Shown here: one piece after another, positions 49,927-58,168 of the stretch
Position numbering within the stretch: position 1 is the first letter of the stretch
How the letters are laid out: each line of letters begins with the position of its first letter
DNA from: Oscillospiraceae bacterium
Lineage (GTDB): Bacteria; Bacillota; Clostridia; Oscillospirales; Ruminococcaceae
DNA: 64,000 nt
Reading direction: 5' to 3'
NCBI GenBank assembly: GCA_022770625.1
Contig: JALEHK010000039.1
Location: 1 to 64,000, forward strand
The notes under the pieces: generated by a model
What the model saw: the letters and a program-made list of their open reading frames with translations, nothing else
What the model was told of the DNA's origin: nothing
The model's database searches: none
Translations under genes and position numbers: made by a program

Positions 49927-51225
49927 TTATTTATCTTCATTGTCCTGCTCTCTGAACGGAGCCGGTACGGAAATGCTCCGGAATACGCAGTCATCGACCG
50001 ACGCAAGTCCCCGGACAACATCCTCCGCCAGCGCACGGCAGGACGGGGCGCCGCAGGAGCCGCAATCCAACCCTTCCAGCGAAGCGGTAATCTGTTCGAC
50101 CTGCTCCATCTTCCGCATCGCTTCAAAAACGTCGTCATCCAGTTTGAGCACCGGTACAAATTCAAGCGGCACATCCCAGCAGAGCGCTTCTTCCGAATGT
50201 CCGTTGGAGATCAGGTCGGCGTCCTCCAGATGGTTGAGACTGACCGGAAGGTTTTTCCGGATCCGGTAGAGCTTGGTTTTGGCGACATACGGGTTTTCTA
50301 CATTTAATACCCCGCCGACACATCCGCCGGCGCAGGCGTCCAGTTCGATAAAATTGACATCCCGGAATTTCTCGTCTTCCAGATCCTCAAGCACCCGGAT
50401 CACGTTTTCGATCCCGTCTGCCGCAAGGTAATTGTCTCCGATCAGACCGGCCGACTCGCCGCCGCTGCTTCCCCAGGAGATGCCGATTCTTCCCGCTTCC
50501 GAAAGAAAGCGCAAATTTTTCTCCGCCGCCTCTTTCATATAGGAAAGAAGCCGGGGATAGATGCTGCTGACGGCAATCGCTCCATCAACCGCGCTTTTCT
50601 CTGTGCCGAGTGGCATCCGGATAGCCGTGACCTTTGCCGGACAGGGGCTTAAAAAGATCGCGCCGATCTTTTCAGGCGGAAGGCCCGTTTTTTCTGCCGC
50701 TGCGCGTTTTGCGAGACGGGCGGCAACCTCAAGCGGAGCGTTGAGCGGAAGGATGTGATCGATCAGGCTCGGGAAACGGACGCGGATCAGTCTTGTGACC
50801 GCCGGGCAGGCAGAGCTGATGACCGGACGCGGAAGCGCACCCTCCTCCATCAGCTTTCGAGTTGCAGCGGAAACGATCTCCGCCGCCCTTGCTACCTCGT
50901 ACACCTCATCAAATCCGAAATCAATCAGCGCGTTCAGAACAATGTCAACGTCCTCGAGATTATTGAACTGTGCGACAAAAGAGGGGGCGGGAAGGGCGAT
51001 GGTATACTCAAATTTCGAGAGGATCGAAAGCTTATCGGAGGTCGCTCTTTTCGCATGGTGCGGACATACGCGGATGCATTCGCCGCAGTCGATGCAGCGC
51101 TCGGCGATGATCTGAGCTTTTTTATTCCGCACCCGAATGGCTTCAGTCGGACATCGTTTTATACAGTTGATGCATCCCCGGCATTTATCCCGATCGAGCG
51201 TGACCGAGTGAAAAAACTCCTGCAT
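49927..51225 (-). CDS. Hydrogenase-like Fe-S protein with altered H-cluster motifs (HsfB-type)
   Basis: A 432-residue protein. Two [4Fe-4S] ferredoxin motifs (CRGCINCIKRCP, CIDCGECIRVCP) lead into an [FeFe]-hydrogenase-like domain. The three H-cluster motifs appear as SSACPAV, SPCPAKVT and ELDACAGGCVGG, differing from TSCxPxW, MPCxxK and ExMxCxxGC seen in HydA here. A C-terminal Cys-rich motif, LDCGSCGAPSCRALAED, may bind a further cluster. Related proteins are sensory hydrogenases or hydrogenase homologues of unsure activity. ATG at 51225. It sits divergently from hydCBA. Confidence 0.87.
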   Translation of the reverse strand: MQEFFHSVTLDRDKCRGCINCIKRCPTEAIRVRNKKAQIIAERCIDCGECIRVCPHHAKRATSDKLSILSKFEYTIALPAPSFVAQFNNLEDVDIVLNALIDFGFDEVYEVARAAEIVSAATRKLMEEGALPRPVISSACPAVTRLIRVRFPSLIDHILPLNAPLEVAARLAKRAAAEKTGLPPEKIGAIFLSPCPAKVTAIRMPLGTEKSAVDGAIAVSSIYPRLLSYMKEAAEKNLRFLSEAGRIGISWGSSGGESAGLIGDNYLAADGIENVIRVLEDLEDEKFRDVNFIELDACAGGCVGGVLNVENPYVAKTKLYRIRKNLPVSLNHLEDADLISNGHSEEALCWDVPLEFVPVLKLDDDVFEAMRKMEQVEQITASLEGLDCGSCGAPSCRALAEDVVRGLASVDDCVFRSISVPAPFREQDNEDK

Positions 51226-51262
51226 CTTGCCTTACCTCCCTGCCCCAAGGATTTTCCGGCGG

Positions 51263-51682
51263 TCAGATCCGCACGGTCATATAAACGGTCGTACCGACTC
51301 CGACCGTCGATTCGATTTTCATCTCGTCGGTGTTTTTCTTCATATTCGGCAGCCCCATTCCCGCGCCGAATCCAAGCGCCCGCACCTCATCCGCGGCGGT
51401 AGACCATCCGGCCTGCATCGCCTGTTCGATGTCGGGTATGCCTTTTCCCGTATCGCGCAGCACCATTTCGATCCGGTCGGGCGTCATCTCAACGTCGATC
51501 TTTCCGCCGTCGGCGTGAATGACCATGTTGATCTCCCCTTCATAAAGCGCGATCGAAACCCGCCGGATGACATCCGGCGAAACGCCCAGCGCACGGAGCT
51601 TTTTCTTTAAATTGGAGGATGCTTCACCCGCACGGGTGAAATCGCTCCCGTCTACGTCATATGTCCAATGAAGCGCACTCAT
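51263..51682 (-). CDS. RsbW/SpoIIAB-like ATP-binding protein
   Basis: A 139-residue protein with a histidine-kinase-type ATPase fold: N box SIALYEGEINMVIHADGG, G1 box VLRDTGKGIPDIE and G2 box GFGAGMGLPNMKKNTDE. It resembles anti-sigma factor kinases of the RsbW type, although no sigma factor is next to it. It probably phosphorylates or binds a partner in this locus (inference). GGAGG is 8 bases before the ATG at 51682; the start lies 26 bases inside the previous gene. Confidence 0.85.
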   Translation of the reverse strand: MSALHWTYDVDGSDFTRAGEASSNLKKKLRALGVSPDVIRRVSIALYEGEINMVIHADGGKIDVEMTPDRIEMVLRDTGKGIPDIEQAMQAGWSTAADEVRALGFGAGMGLPNMKKNTDEMKIESTVGVGTTVYMTVRI

Positions 51683-52028
51683 CCGCTTTTCCTCCCCGCA
51701 AGCCGCCTTCCCACAACAGCCCGCAGGCGGTGAACATCCGGTGGGCGGTCGAAAGCAGCACCATTCCGCGCCGCTGTGCCAGCGCGATCATGTCCTCATC
51801 CGGCTCTTTCCCCCGGACAAAAACGATACAGACCATATCCATCATATCGGCCGTGCGAACCGTCTGGATATTAACCAGACCGGTCAGAAGTACGGCCTGA
51901 TCTTTGACATAGGCCAGCACATCGCTCATCATATCCGAACCGCAGGCCTCATGCACCTCGGTTTCCAGATTTTCTTCGCCGCAGATCAGCTTTGCATCCA
52001 AAAGCCGCATAACGTCGTTTACATTCAT
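51657..52028 (-). CDS. DRTGG-domain protein, first gene of the minus arm
   Basis: A 123-residue protein: MNVNDVMRLLDAKLICGEEN, then EVHEACGSDMMSDVLAYVKD and LLTGLVNIQTVRTADMMDMV, matching the DRTGG-like ligand-binding domain, and a C-terminal half with MIALAQRRGMVLLSTAHRM. It is similar in plan to the shorter paralogue at 49565-49903. GGGAGGG precedes the ATG at 52028. It begins the five-gene minus arm, driven by the promoter at 52132-52160. Confidence 0.82.
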   Translation of the reverse strand: MNVNDVMRLLDAKLICGEENLETEVHEACGSDMMSDVLAYVKDQAVLLTGLVNIQTVRTADMMDMVCIVFVRGKEPDEDMIALAQRRGMVLLSTAHRMFTACGLLWEGGLRGGKADECASLDI

Positions 52029-52131
52029 CGCAGTCCCTCCCAAATCGATCATTTTGTTTTTACAGGTCGAAAAATATATGTCCGCGTATATATGGCTTCC
52101 TTTCACTAAAACGCGGATTTTTGATGTTTCT

Positions 52132-52160
52132 ATTATAGTGTATATTTTGGCAATATGCAA
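52132..52160 (-). promoter_or_regulatory. Promoter of the hydrogenase minus arm
   Basis: Minus strand TTGCAT (52160-52155), 17-base spacer, TATAAT (52137-52132). Transcription would start near 52125, about 97 bases before the first gene. Confidence 0.82.
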
Positions 52161-52255
52161 GACTGTCTGATTTGTTAAAGAGATTTTTGTGATATTCTTC
52201 TAAAAAAAATCAAAAAGGTTGTATAGGAACAGCACTGGTATTTTGCAAAAAAAAA

Positions 52256-52264
52256 TGGTATACT
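52256..52264 (+). promoter_or_regulatory. Candidate extended -10 element of hydCBA
   Basis: TGG-TATACT at 52256-52264 fits an extended -10. The -35 position is poor (TGGTAT at 17-base spacing). The resulting leader would be about 110 bases with hairpins. Confidence 0.4.
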
Positions 52265-52381
52265 TAGTAAAAAGCATGGTATGCAATTCCCAAAAGGCAT
52301 TGCACAAGGCTAACTGAAAAGGATTTTTTCTTCTTCAGTATTCCTTTAACGCATATATGTATCTCAAGGAGGTTTTCCCTT

Positions 52382-52885
52382 ATGGCTAACAAAAAAGCCG
52401 GTATCCTTTTTAAGGACACGCCGGAACAGAGCAAGCGGCTGCAAGCCGTCATCGCTGAGCGCAAGGATCAGCCCGGTGCGCTGATGCCAATCCTTCAGCA
52501 GGCTCAGGAAATCTACGGCTATCTTCCTATCGAGGTTCAGACCACGATCGCGCAGGCACTGGATATTCCGCTGGAAGAGGTCTACGGCGTTGTTACTTTC
52601 TACGCCCAGTTCTCCCTCTATCCCAAAGGACAGTACAAGATTTCTGTATGTCTCGGCACCGCCTGCTATGTCAAGGGCTCCGGCTCGATCTATGACAAGC
52701 TCCAGCAGCTTCTCGGCATCGGCGGCGGCGAATGTACGCCCGACGGAAAGTTCTCTCTGGATGCCTGCCGCTGTGTAGGCGCCTGCGGACTGGCTCCGGT
52801 CATGACCGTCAACGATGAAGTTTTCGGAAAACTGACAGCCGATGACGTTCAGGGTATTCTTGAAAAATTCGGATTTTCTGCTTAA
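52382..52885 (+). CDS. hydC: NADH-dependent [FeFe] hydrogenase, NuoE-like subunit HydC
   Basis: A 167-residue thioredoxin-fold [2Fe-2S] protein related to the 24-kDa subunit of complex I. After a helical N-terminus (ILQQAQEIYGYLPIEVQ) come the ligands CLGTACYVKGSG and CRCVGACGLAPVM. It should carry electrons between the flavin subunit and the catalytic subunit in the HydABC complex. The ATG follows AAGGAGG at good distance. It is the first gene of the plus arm and is read with four downstream genes. Confidence 0.94.
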   Translation: MANKKAGILFKDTPEQSKRLQAVIAERKDQPGALMPILQQAQEIYGYLPIEVQTTIAQALDIPLEEVYGVVTFYAQFSLYPKGQYKISVCLGTACYVKGSGSIYDKLQQLLGIGGGECTPDGKFSLDACRCVGACGLAPVMTVNDEVFGKLTADDVQGILEKFGFSA

Positions 52886-52955
52886 CAGTTCTATCAGGTT
52901 ATAAACGCCCGATTCGTTACTTACATTTTATTATCCTGTAAAGAGAGGTGCGCCG

Positions 52956-53492
52956 ATGCAGGAGCTTTCTCTCAACGTTCTGGACATTGCCCAGAATTCT
53001 GTCCGGGCGGGTGCAAGCCTCGTTCGGATCACCCTTGATGAAGATAGAGAAAAGGAAACGCTTATGATTTCTGTTGCCGATGATGGCTGCGGAATGACCG
53101 AGGAACAGGTAAAAAGCGTGACCAATCCCTTTTTCACCACCCGCACTACCCGGAAGGTAGGGCTTGGGATTCCTTTTTTTAAGATGGCGGCAGAAGCGAC
53201 CGGCGGAAGCCTGACCATCCATTCGACCCCCGGAAAAGGCACCGAGACCCGCGCCTTTTTCCATACCGGGCATATCGATATGCTCCCGGTCGGAAATATG
53301 GCGGAAACAGTCGAGATGCTGATCACGATGAATCCGGATATGGACTTTTTATATGTCCATTCGGTCGGAAACGAGCAATTTACGCTGGACACAAGAGAAA
53401 TCAAAGCGGTTCTCGAGGATGTCCCGATCAATTCTCCCGAAGTCGCGTCTTTCATTAAAGAGACGCTTGCAGAAGGAGAAGCGGCTTTGTAA
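52956..53492 (+). CDS. HATPase-type ATP-binding protein of the hydrogenase operon
   Basis: A 178-residue protein with a histidine-kinase-like ATPase fold but no dimerisation or His domain. N box: LNVLDIAQNSVRAGASLVRI; G1: ISVADDGCGMTEEQV; F/G2: NPFFTTRTTRKVGLGIPFFK, then GGSLTIHSTPGKGTETRAFF. Genes of this type sit between hydC and hydB in many Clostridia; the role is unknown, perhaps regulation or complex assembly (inference). GAGAGGTG is just upstream of the ATG. Confidence 0.88.
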   Translation: MQELSLNVLDIAQNSVRAGASLVRITLDEDREKETLMISVADDGCGMTEEQVKSVTNPFFTTRTTRKVGLGIPFFKMAAEATGGSLTIHSTPGKGTETRAFFHTGHIDMLPVGNMAETVEMLITMNPDMDFLYVHSVGNEQFTLDTREIKAVLEDVPINSPEVASFIKETLAEGEAAL

Positions 53493-53518
53493 AGCCAAAT
53501 GAAAGGATTGATTGTTTT

Positions 53519-53899
53519 ATGAAGAGCCTGGAAGAACTCAAAGCGATCCGGGATCGTGCACGGGTAAGCGTTCACCTGCGCAAGGAAAACTCTCCCGACA
53601 GCATCCGCGTAGTCGTTGGTATGGCTACCTGCGGCATTGCAGCCGGAGCAAGACCTGTTCTTGCGGCGTTTACCGAAGAAGTCAATAAACGCGGCCTCCA
53701 GAATGTTATGGTCACCCAGACCGGCTGCATCGGCCTTTGCCAGTATGAACCGATCGTTGAAGTCTATCAGCCCGACGGCAAGGTTACGACCTACGTTAAG
53801 ATGACTCCCGATAAGGTCGGACGGATCGTTACCGAGCATCTTGTCAACGGCAGCGTAGTCGATGAATACACCATCGGCAGTATCGGCAATCTGAAATAA
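53519..53899 (+). CDS. Thioredoxin-like [2Fe-2S] protein of the hydrogenase operon
   Basis: A 126-residue protein of the (2Fe-2S) ferredoxin group found before hydB. Recognisable are VVVGMATCGIAAGARPVLAA and MVTQTGCIGLCQYEPIVEV. Only three Cys are in the cluster region (one in the first motif, two in GCIGLC), where [2Fe-2S] proteins of this fold use four; the missing ligand could come from another residue or from a partner. It precedes hydB by 12 bases. Confidence 0.88.
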   Translation: MKSLEELKAIRDRARVSVHLRKENSPDSIRVVVGMATCGIAAGARPVLAAFTEEVNKRGLQNVMVTQTGCIGLCQYEPIVEVYQPDGKVTTYVKMTPDKVGRIVTEHLVNGSVVDEYTIGSIGNLK

Positions 53900-53911
53900 G
53901 GAGGCAGCTTC

Positions 53912-55702
53912 ATGTATCGTTCTCATGTTCTGGTCTGCGGAGGCACCGGATGCAGTTCCTCTAACAGCCAGCAAATCATCGACGCGCTCGAAACCGAAAT
54001 CGCGGCAAAGGGTCTGTCCGAGGAAGTTAAAGTCGTTAAGACCGGATGTTTCGGTCTGTGCGCCCTCGGCCCCATCATGATCGTTTATCCGGAAGGTTCT
54101 TTCTACTCGGAAGTCAAGCCCTCCGACGTTCCCGAAATCGTTGAGGAGCATCTGCTCAAAGGCCGTATCGTCAAACGTCTCCTCTATAAAGAAACCGTTC
54201 AGGAAGACAATACCGTCAAATCTCTTAATGAAACCAACTTCTACGCCAAGCAGCATCGTGTCGCGCTCAGAAACTGCGGCGTTATCAACCCCGAAAATAT
54301 CGATGAATATATCGCAGTGGACGGCTATGCTGCACTGGGCAAGGTTCTGACCGAAATGACCCCTCAGCAGGTTATTGACGTGATCCTCGCATCCGGTTTA
54401 CGCGGACGCGGCGGCGCAGGCTTCCCCACCGGAAGAAAGTGGAGCTTTGCGGCTGCAAACCAGGCCGATCAGAAATATGTCTGCTGCAACGCCGACGAAG
54501 GCGACCCCGGCGCATTCATGGATCGCTCGGTTCTCGAAGGCGACCCCCACGTTGTTCTGGAAGCTATGACGATTGCCGGTTACGCAATCGGCGCAACTCA
54601 GGGCTATATCTACGTCCGCGCAGAATACCCGATCGCCGTTCATCGTCTTCAGATCGCCATCAAACAGGCGCGTGAATACGGTCTGCTGGGCAAAAATATC
54701 TTCGGCACCGATTTCAGCTTTGACATCGACCTTCGTCTCGGCGCCGGCGCATTCGTCTGCGGCGAGGAAACCGCACTGATGACCTCAATCGAAGGCCACC
54801 GCGGCGAGCCCAGACCCCGTCCTCCTTTCCCCGCTGTCAAAGGTCTGTTCCAGAAACCGACCATCCTCAATAACGTAGAAACCTACGCAAACGTTCCTCA
54901 GATCATCCTCAAGGGCGCCGAATGGTTCTCTTCGATGGGTACCGAGAAGAGCAAAGGCACTAAGGTGTTCGCACTCGGCGGCAAGATCAACAACACCGGT
55001 CTGGTCGAAGTCCCGATGGGCACGACCCTGCGCGAAATCGTCGAAGAGATCGGCGGCGGTATCCCCAACGGCAAGAAGTTCAAAGCAGCTCAGACCGGCG
55101 GTCCTTCCGGCGGATGTATCCCCGCTCAGTATCTCGATATCCCGATCGACTACGATAACCTTATCTCTATCGGTTCGATGATGGGTTCGGGCGGTCTGAT
55201 CGTCATGGACGAAGACACCTGTATGGTCGATATCGCCAAGTTCTTCCTCGAGTTCACGGTCGATGAGTCCTGCGGCAAGTGCACCCCCTGCCGTGTCGGT
55301 ACCAAGCGCCTGTATGAGATCCTCGACAAGATCACCCGCGGCGAAGCGACGATGGAAGATCTCGACAAGCTCGAAGAGCTCTGCTACTACATCAAGAACA
55401 ACTCGCTGTGCGGCCTCGGCCAGACGGCTCCCAACCCGATCCTTTCCACCCTTCGTTACTTCAGAGACGAGTATGTCGCTCACATCAAGGACAAGACCTG
55501 CCCTGCCGGCGTCTGCAAGCACCTGATGAAGTACACAATCGATCCTGATAAGTGCAAAGGCTGTACTCTGTGTGCGCGCAACTGCCCGGTCGGCGCAATC
55601 AGCGGCACTGTCAAACAGCCCCATGTCATCGACTCCGCCAAGTGCATCAAGTGCGGCGCCTGCATGGAAAAATGCCGTTTCGGCGCAATCAGCAGAAAGT
55701 AA
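53912..55702 (+). CDS. hydB: NADH-dependent [FeFe] hydrogenase, flavoprotein subunit HydB
   Basis: A 596-residue NuoF-like subunit. Order of domains: N-terminal thioredoxin-like [2Fe-2S] (CGGTGCSSSN, KTGCFGLCAL), FMN/NADH fold (GLRGRGGAGFPTGRKWSF, CNADEGDPGAFMDRS, GAGAFVCGEETALMTSIEG), the NuoF [4Fe-4S] motif ESCGKCTPCRVG, and two C-terminal ferredoxin clusters (CKGCTLCARNCP, CIKCGACMEKC). It binds NAD(H) and FMN and is the likely bifurcation site in HydABC. An AGGAGG lies before the ATG. Confidence 0.96.
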   Translation: MYRSHVLVCGGTGCSSSNSQQIIDALETEIAAKGLSEEVKVVKTGCFGLCALGPIMIVYPEGSFYSEVKPSDVPEIVEEHLLKGRIVKRLLYKETVQEDNTVKSLNETNFYAKQHRVALRNCGVINPENIDEYIAVDGYAALGKVLTEMTPQQVIDVILASGLRGRGGAGFPTGRKWSFAAANQADQKYVCCNADEGDPGAFMDRSVLEGDPHVVLEAMTIAGYAIGATQGYIYVRAEYPIAVHRLQIAIKQAREYGLLGKNIFGTDFSFDIDLRLGAGAFVCGEETALMTSIEGHRGEPRPRPPFPAVKGLFQKPTILNNVETYANVPQIILKGAEWFSSMGTEKSKGTKVFALGGKINNTGLVEVPMGTTLREIVEEIGGGIPNGKKFKAAQTGGPSGGCIPAQYLDIPIDYDNLISIGSMMGSGGLIVMDEDTCMVDIAKFFLEFTVDESCGKCTPCRVGTKRLYEILDKITRGEATMEDLDKLEELCYYIKNNSLCGLGQTAPNPILSTLRYFRDEYVAHIKDKTCPAGVCKHLMKYTIDPDKCKGCTLCARNCPVGAISGTVKQPHVIDSAKCIKCGACMEKCRFGAISRK

Positions 55703-55790
55703 AGCTGCGTAAACAAGCGATAAGGATCACTTTTTATGGTACGGGAATCCATTTTCCCGCCTAATCCGGAGTCAGAAAGGGATATCTGAG

Positions 55791-57533
55791 ATGATCAATT
55801 TGAAAATTAACAACATCCCGGTCTCTGTCGAGCCAGGCACAACCATTCTGGAAGCCGCCAGACAGCTCGGGATCAATATTCCTACCCTTTGTTACTTAAA
55901 GGACATCAACGAGATCGGTGCCTGCCGTATCTGCACCGTTGAAGTCAAGAACGCCAAGGGTCTTCTTCCTGCCTGTGTTTACCCCGTAAACGAAGGCATG
56001 GAAGTTTTCACCAACACCAAAAAAGTCCTCGACGCCCGTAAGAAAAACCTGGAGCTTCTTCTCTCGGTTCACCACAAGGAATGTCTTTCCTGCCCCAGAA
56101 GCGGCAGCTGCGAATTCCAGAAGCTGTGCAACGACTACGGCATTTCGGACGAGCACGTTTATGAAGGCGAGAAAAACAAATACGAGATCGATGATACCGC
56201 TGCGCATATGATCCGCGACAACTCCAAGTGCGTTCTCTGCCGCAGATGTGTCGCTGTCTGCCGCAAGTATCAGGACTGCGGCGTTATCGGCCCGATCGAC
56301 CGCGGCTTTAAGACGCATATCGGCTCGGCGTTTGAAAGAGATCTGGGCGAAGTCGCCTGTGTCTCCTGCGGTCAGTGCATCGCTGCCTGCCCGACCGGCG
56401 CTCTCCAGGAAAAGGATATGACCGATGAAGTATGGGCGGCTCTGTCCGATCCCGAAAAGACAGTCATCGTTGAGACCGCTCCCGCTGTCCGCGTTGGTCT
56501 CGGCGAATCCTTTGGTCTGCCGATGGGCACGAATGTTGAAGGCAAGATGGTCGCGGCTCTCCGCAGAATCGGCTTTGCAAAGGTATTCGACACCGTTTTC
56601 GGTGCCGACCTTACCATTATGGAAGAAGCCAACGAGCTGGTTGAACGGATCAAGAACGGCGGTACGCTGCCGATGATCACCTCCTGCAGCCCCGGCTGGG
56701 TCAAGTATTGTGAGCATTACTTCCCCGATTTTATCCCCAACCTCTCGACCTGCAAATCACCCCAGCAGATGTTCGGCGCAGTCGCCAAGACCTGGTACGC
56801 CGAAAAGATGGGCATCGACCCCAAGAACCTCGTTGTCGTTTCGATCATGCCCTGCACCGCGAAGAAATTCGAAATCGGCCGTGACGATCAGGCAGCCGCA
56901 GGCGTTCCTGACGTCGATATTGCACTGACCACGAGAGAACTGGCGAAGATGATCAAGGCTTCCGGTCTTGATTTCAATCTCCTGCCCGACGAAGAGTTCG
57001 ATAAGCCTCTGGGTCTGGGCGCAGGCGCAGGCGTTATCTTTGGCGCAACCGGCGGCGTTATGGAAGCGGCGCTGAGAACGGCGAACGACTGGCTGACCGG
57101 CACCGACACTCCTGCTGAGAAGATGGACTTCTCGGCGGTACGCGGTACCGAAGGCATCAAGGAAGCGACCTATACCGTCGGCGGCGTTACCCTGAAGGTT
57201 GCGATCTGCTCCGGTCTGGCAAACGCCAAGAAGCTCCTTACCGCGATCAGAAACGGTGAAGCCGATTACCAGTTCATCGAAATCATGGCTTGCCCCGGCG
57301 GCTGTGTCAACGGCGGCGGACAGCCTTTTGTTCCCGCATCGGTCAAGAACTTTGTGGACGTTCGTGCGGTTCGTGCAAAGGGCCTCTACTCTGAGGACGA
57401 AGCTATGACACTGCGGAAATCTCATCAGAATCCCGATGTTCAGCAGCTGTACACCGAGTTCCTCGGCCAGCCCGGCAGCGAAAAAGCACATCATATCCTG
57501 CACACTTCTTATGTTGCAAGAAAGCGTTATTAA
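55791..57533 (+). CDS. hydA: [FeFe] hydrogenase catalytic subunit HydA
   Basis: A 580-residue hydrogenase. N-terminal NuoG-like [2Fe-2S] (LCYLKDINEIGACRICTVEV), His-ligated [4Fe-4S] (HHKECLSCPRSGSCEFQKLC), two ferredoxin clusters (CVLCRRCVAVC, CVSCGQCIAACP), then the H-cluster domain with all three motifs: TSCSPGW, MPCTAKK and EIMACPGGCVNGGGQ. It reduces protons to H2 in the cytosol with electrons from NADH and ferredoxin through HydB/HydC. Maturases HydEFG are not in the window. A strong terminator follows. Confidence 0.97.
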   Translation: MINLKINNIPVSVEPGTTILEAARQLGINIPTLCYLKDINEIGACRICTVEVKNAKGLLPACVYPVNEGMEVFTNTKKVLDARKKNLELLLSVHHKECLSCPRSGSCEFQKLCNDYGISDEHVYEGEKNKYEIDDTAAHMIRDNSKCVLCRRCVAVCRKYQDCGVIGPIDRGFKTHIGSAFERDLGEVACVSCGQCIAACPTGALQEKDMTDEVWAALSDPEKTVIVETAPAVRVGLGESFGLPMGTNVEGKMVAALRRIGFAKVFDTVFGADLTIMEEANELVERIKNGGTLPMITSCSPGWVKYCEHYFPDFIPNLSTCKSPQQMFGAVAKTWYAEKMGIDPKNLVVVSIMPCTAKKFEIGRDDQAAAGVPDVDIALTTRELAKMIKASGLDFNLLPDEEFDKPLGLGAGAGVIFGATGGVMEAALRTANDWLTGTDTPAEKMDFSAVRGTEGIKEATYTVGGVTLKVAICSGLANAKKLLTAIRNGEADYQFIEIMACPGGCVNGGGQPFVPASVKNFVDVRAVRAKGLYSEDEAMTLRKSHQNPDVQQLYTEFLGQPGSEKAHHILHTSYVARKRY

Positions 57534-57547
57534 TTGATACGCTCAAC

Positions 57548-57590
57548 GGAAGAAGAATCTGAAAAACGGATTCTTCTTCCGTTTTTTCTT
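57548..57590 (+). terminator. Intrinsic terminator of hydCBA
   Basis: GGAAGAAGAATC (57548-57559) pairs perfectly with GATTCTTCTTCC (57569-57580), then G and six T. Confidence 0.92.
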
Positions 57591-57611
57591 TTTCAAAAGT
57601 TTATTTTCCCC

Positions 57612-57640
57612 TTGACAATTCAAAAATCGTGCGATATAAT
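57612..57640 (+). promoter_or_regulatory. Promoter of marR, full consensus
   Basis: TTGACA (57612-57617), 17-base spacer, TATAAT (57635-57640). The operator-like TTAGCTAA lies 9 bases downstream of the -10, so a bound repressor would cover the transcription start. Confidence 0.92.
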
Positions 57641-57649
57641 AAACTCAAG

Positions 57650-57669
57650 TTAGCTAATTCGGATAGCTA
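57650..57669 (+). promoter_or_regulatory. Probable MarR operator in front of marR
   Basis: TTAGCTAA at 57650-57657 and TAGCTA at 57664-57669, spaced by about 6 bases, form an imperfect inverted repeat at the expected transcription start. The same motif recurs at 58169-58187. Confidence 0.68.
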
Positions 57670-57702
57670 TTCTGGAAAGATATTAGGAAAGGAGGTCTCC
57701 TA

Positions 57703-58125
57703 TTGGATTACGACAAAATGGCCGATGAACTGCTGACGCTTGCCGCCAAATACCGTGCCAACGATCTTAACCGTCACATTAACGATGCCATTCACGGCGA
57801 ACACATGATTCTGGGTCTTGTCTATCACAGCGAAGGAATCGCACCCGGTGAGCTTGCGGTAAAAATGAATGCATCAACTGCATACATTGCCAAACTTCTC
57901 CGCAATATGGAAGAAAAAGGACTCCTGATCCGAACAACCGATCCTTCCGACCGGAGAAGAACGCTGATTACACTGACTGAAAAAGGCAGAGAAAAAAGCA
58001 AACAGGATATATCCTTTATTCATAACAGAGTAAAGGAAATGCTTGAATATCTCGGAGAAGAAGACGCAGAAAATTTTATCCGAATTCTCCGTAAATTTTC
58101 CAAATTGGACTGTGAACAGCATTAA
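57703..58125 (+). CDS. MarR-family transcriptional regulator
   Basis: A 140-residue winged-helix regulator. Helices include MADELLTLAAKYRANDLNRH; the DNA-reading part is ELAVKMNASTAYIAKLLRNM and the wing is RTTDPSDRRRTLITLTEKGR, which carries the family Asp-x-Arg-x3. It likely represses itself and the exporter genes that follow. The start is TTG at 57703, 7 bases after AGGAGG. It ends in a terminator that separates it from the exporter genes. Confidence 0.92.
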   Translation: MDYDKMADELLTLAAKYRANDLNRHINDAIHGEHMILGLVYHSEGIAPGELAVKMNASTAYIAKLLRNMEEKGLLIRTTDPSDRRRTLITLTEKGREKSKQDISFIHNRVKEMLEYLGEEDAENFIRILRKFSKLDCEQH

Positions 58126-58158
58126 GCGGCAGCAGCCTTTACCGGCCAGCCGCTTTTT
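58124..58158 (+). terminator. Intrinsic terminator after marR
   Basis: AAGCGGC (58124-58130, overlapping the stop) pairs with GCCGCTT (58149-58155), and a run of five T follows. The 18-base loop includes GCAGCC and CGGCC stretches. Confidence 0.72.
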
Positions 58159-58168
58159 CAAGAATAAA

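Larger units (their letters stand above)
52029..52381. other. Divergent control region between the two hydrogenase arms
   Basis: This 353-base gap has no gene. It contains the minus-arm promoter, A/T-rich sequence, a TTGTTAA half-site at 52173-52179 without a matching partner, a candidate extended -10 element for the plus arm, a TGCAAT/ATTGCA hairpin and an ACTGAA/TTCAGT hairpin (52313-52339 area) near the hydC start. A shared redox control is plausible but no complete Rex operator is visible. Confidence 0.5.

Noticed and set aside
52173..52194. Rex operator upstream of hydC
   Set aside because: One TTGTTAA half-site is present, but the opposite half (TTAACAA) is not; what follows is TTTTTGTGA, not an inverted partner.
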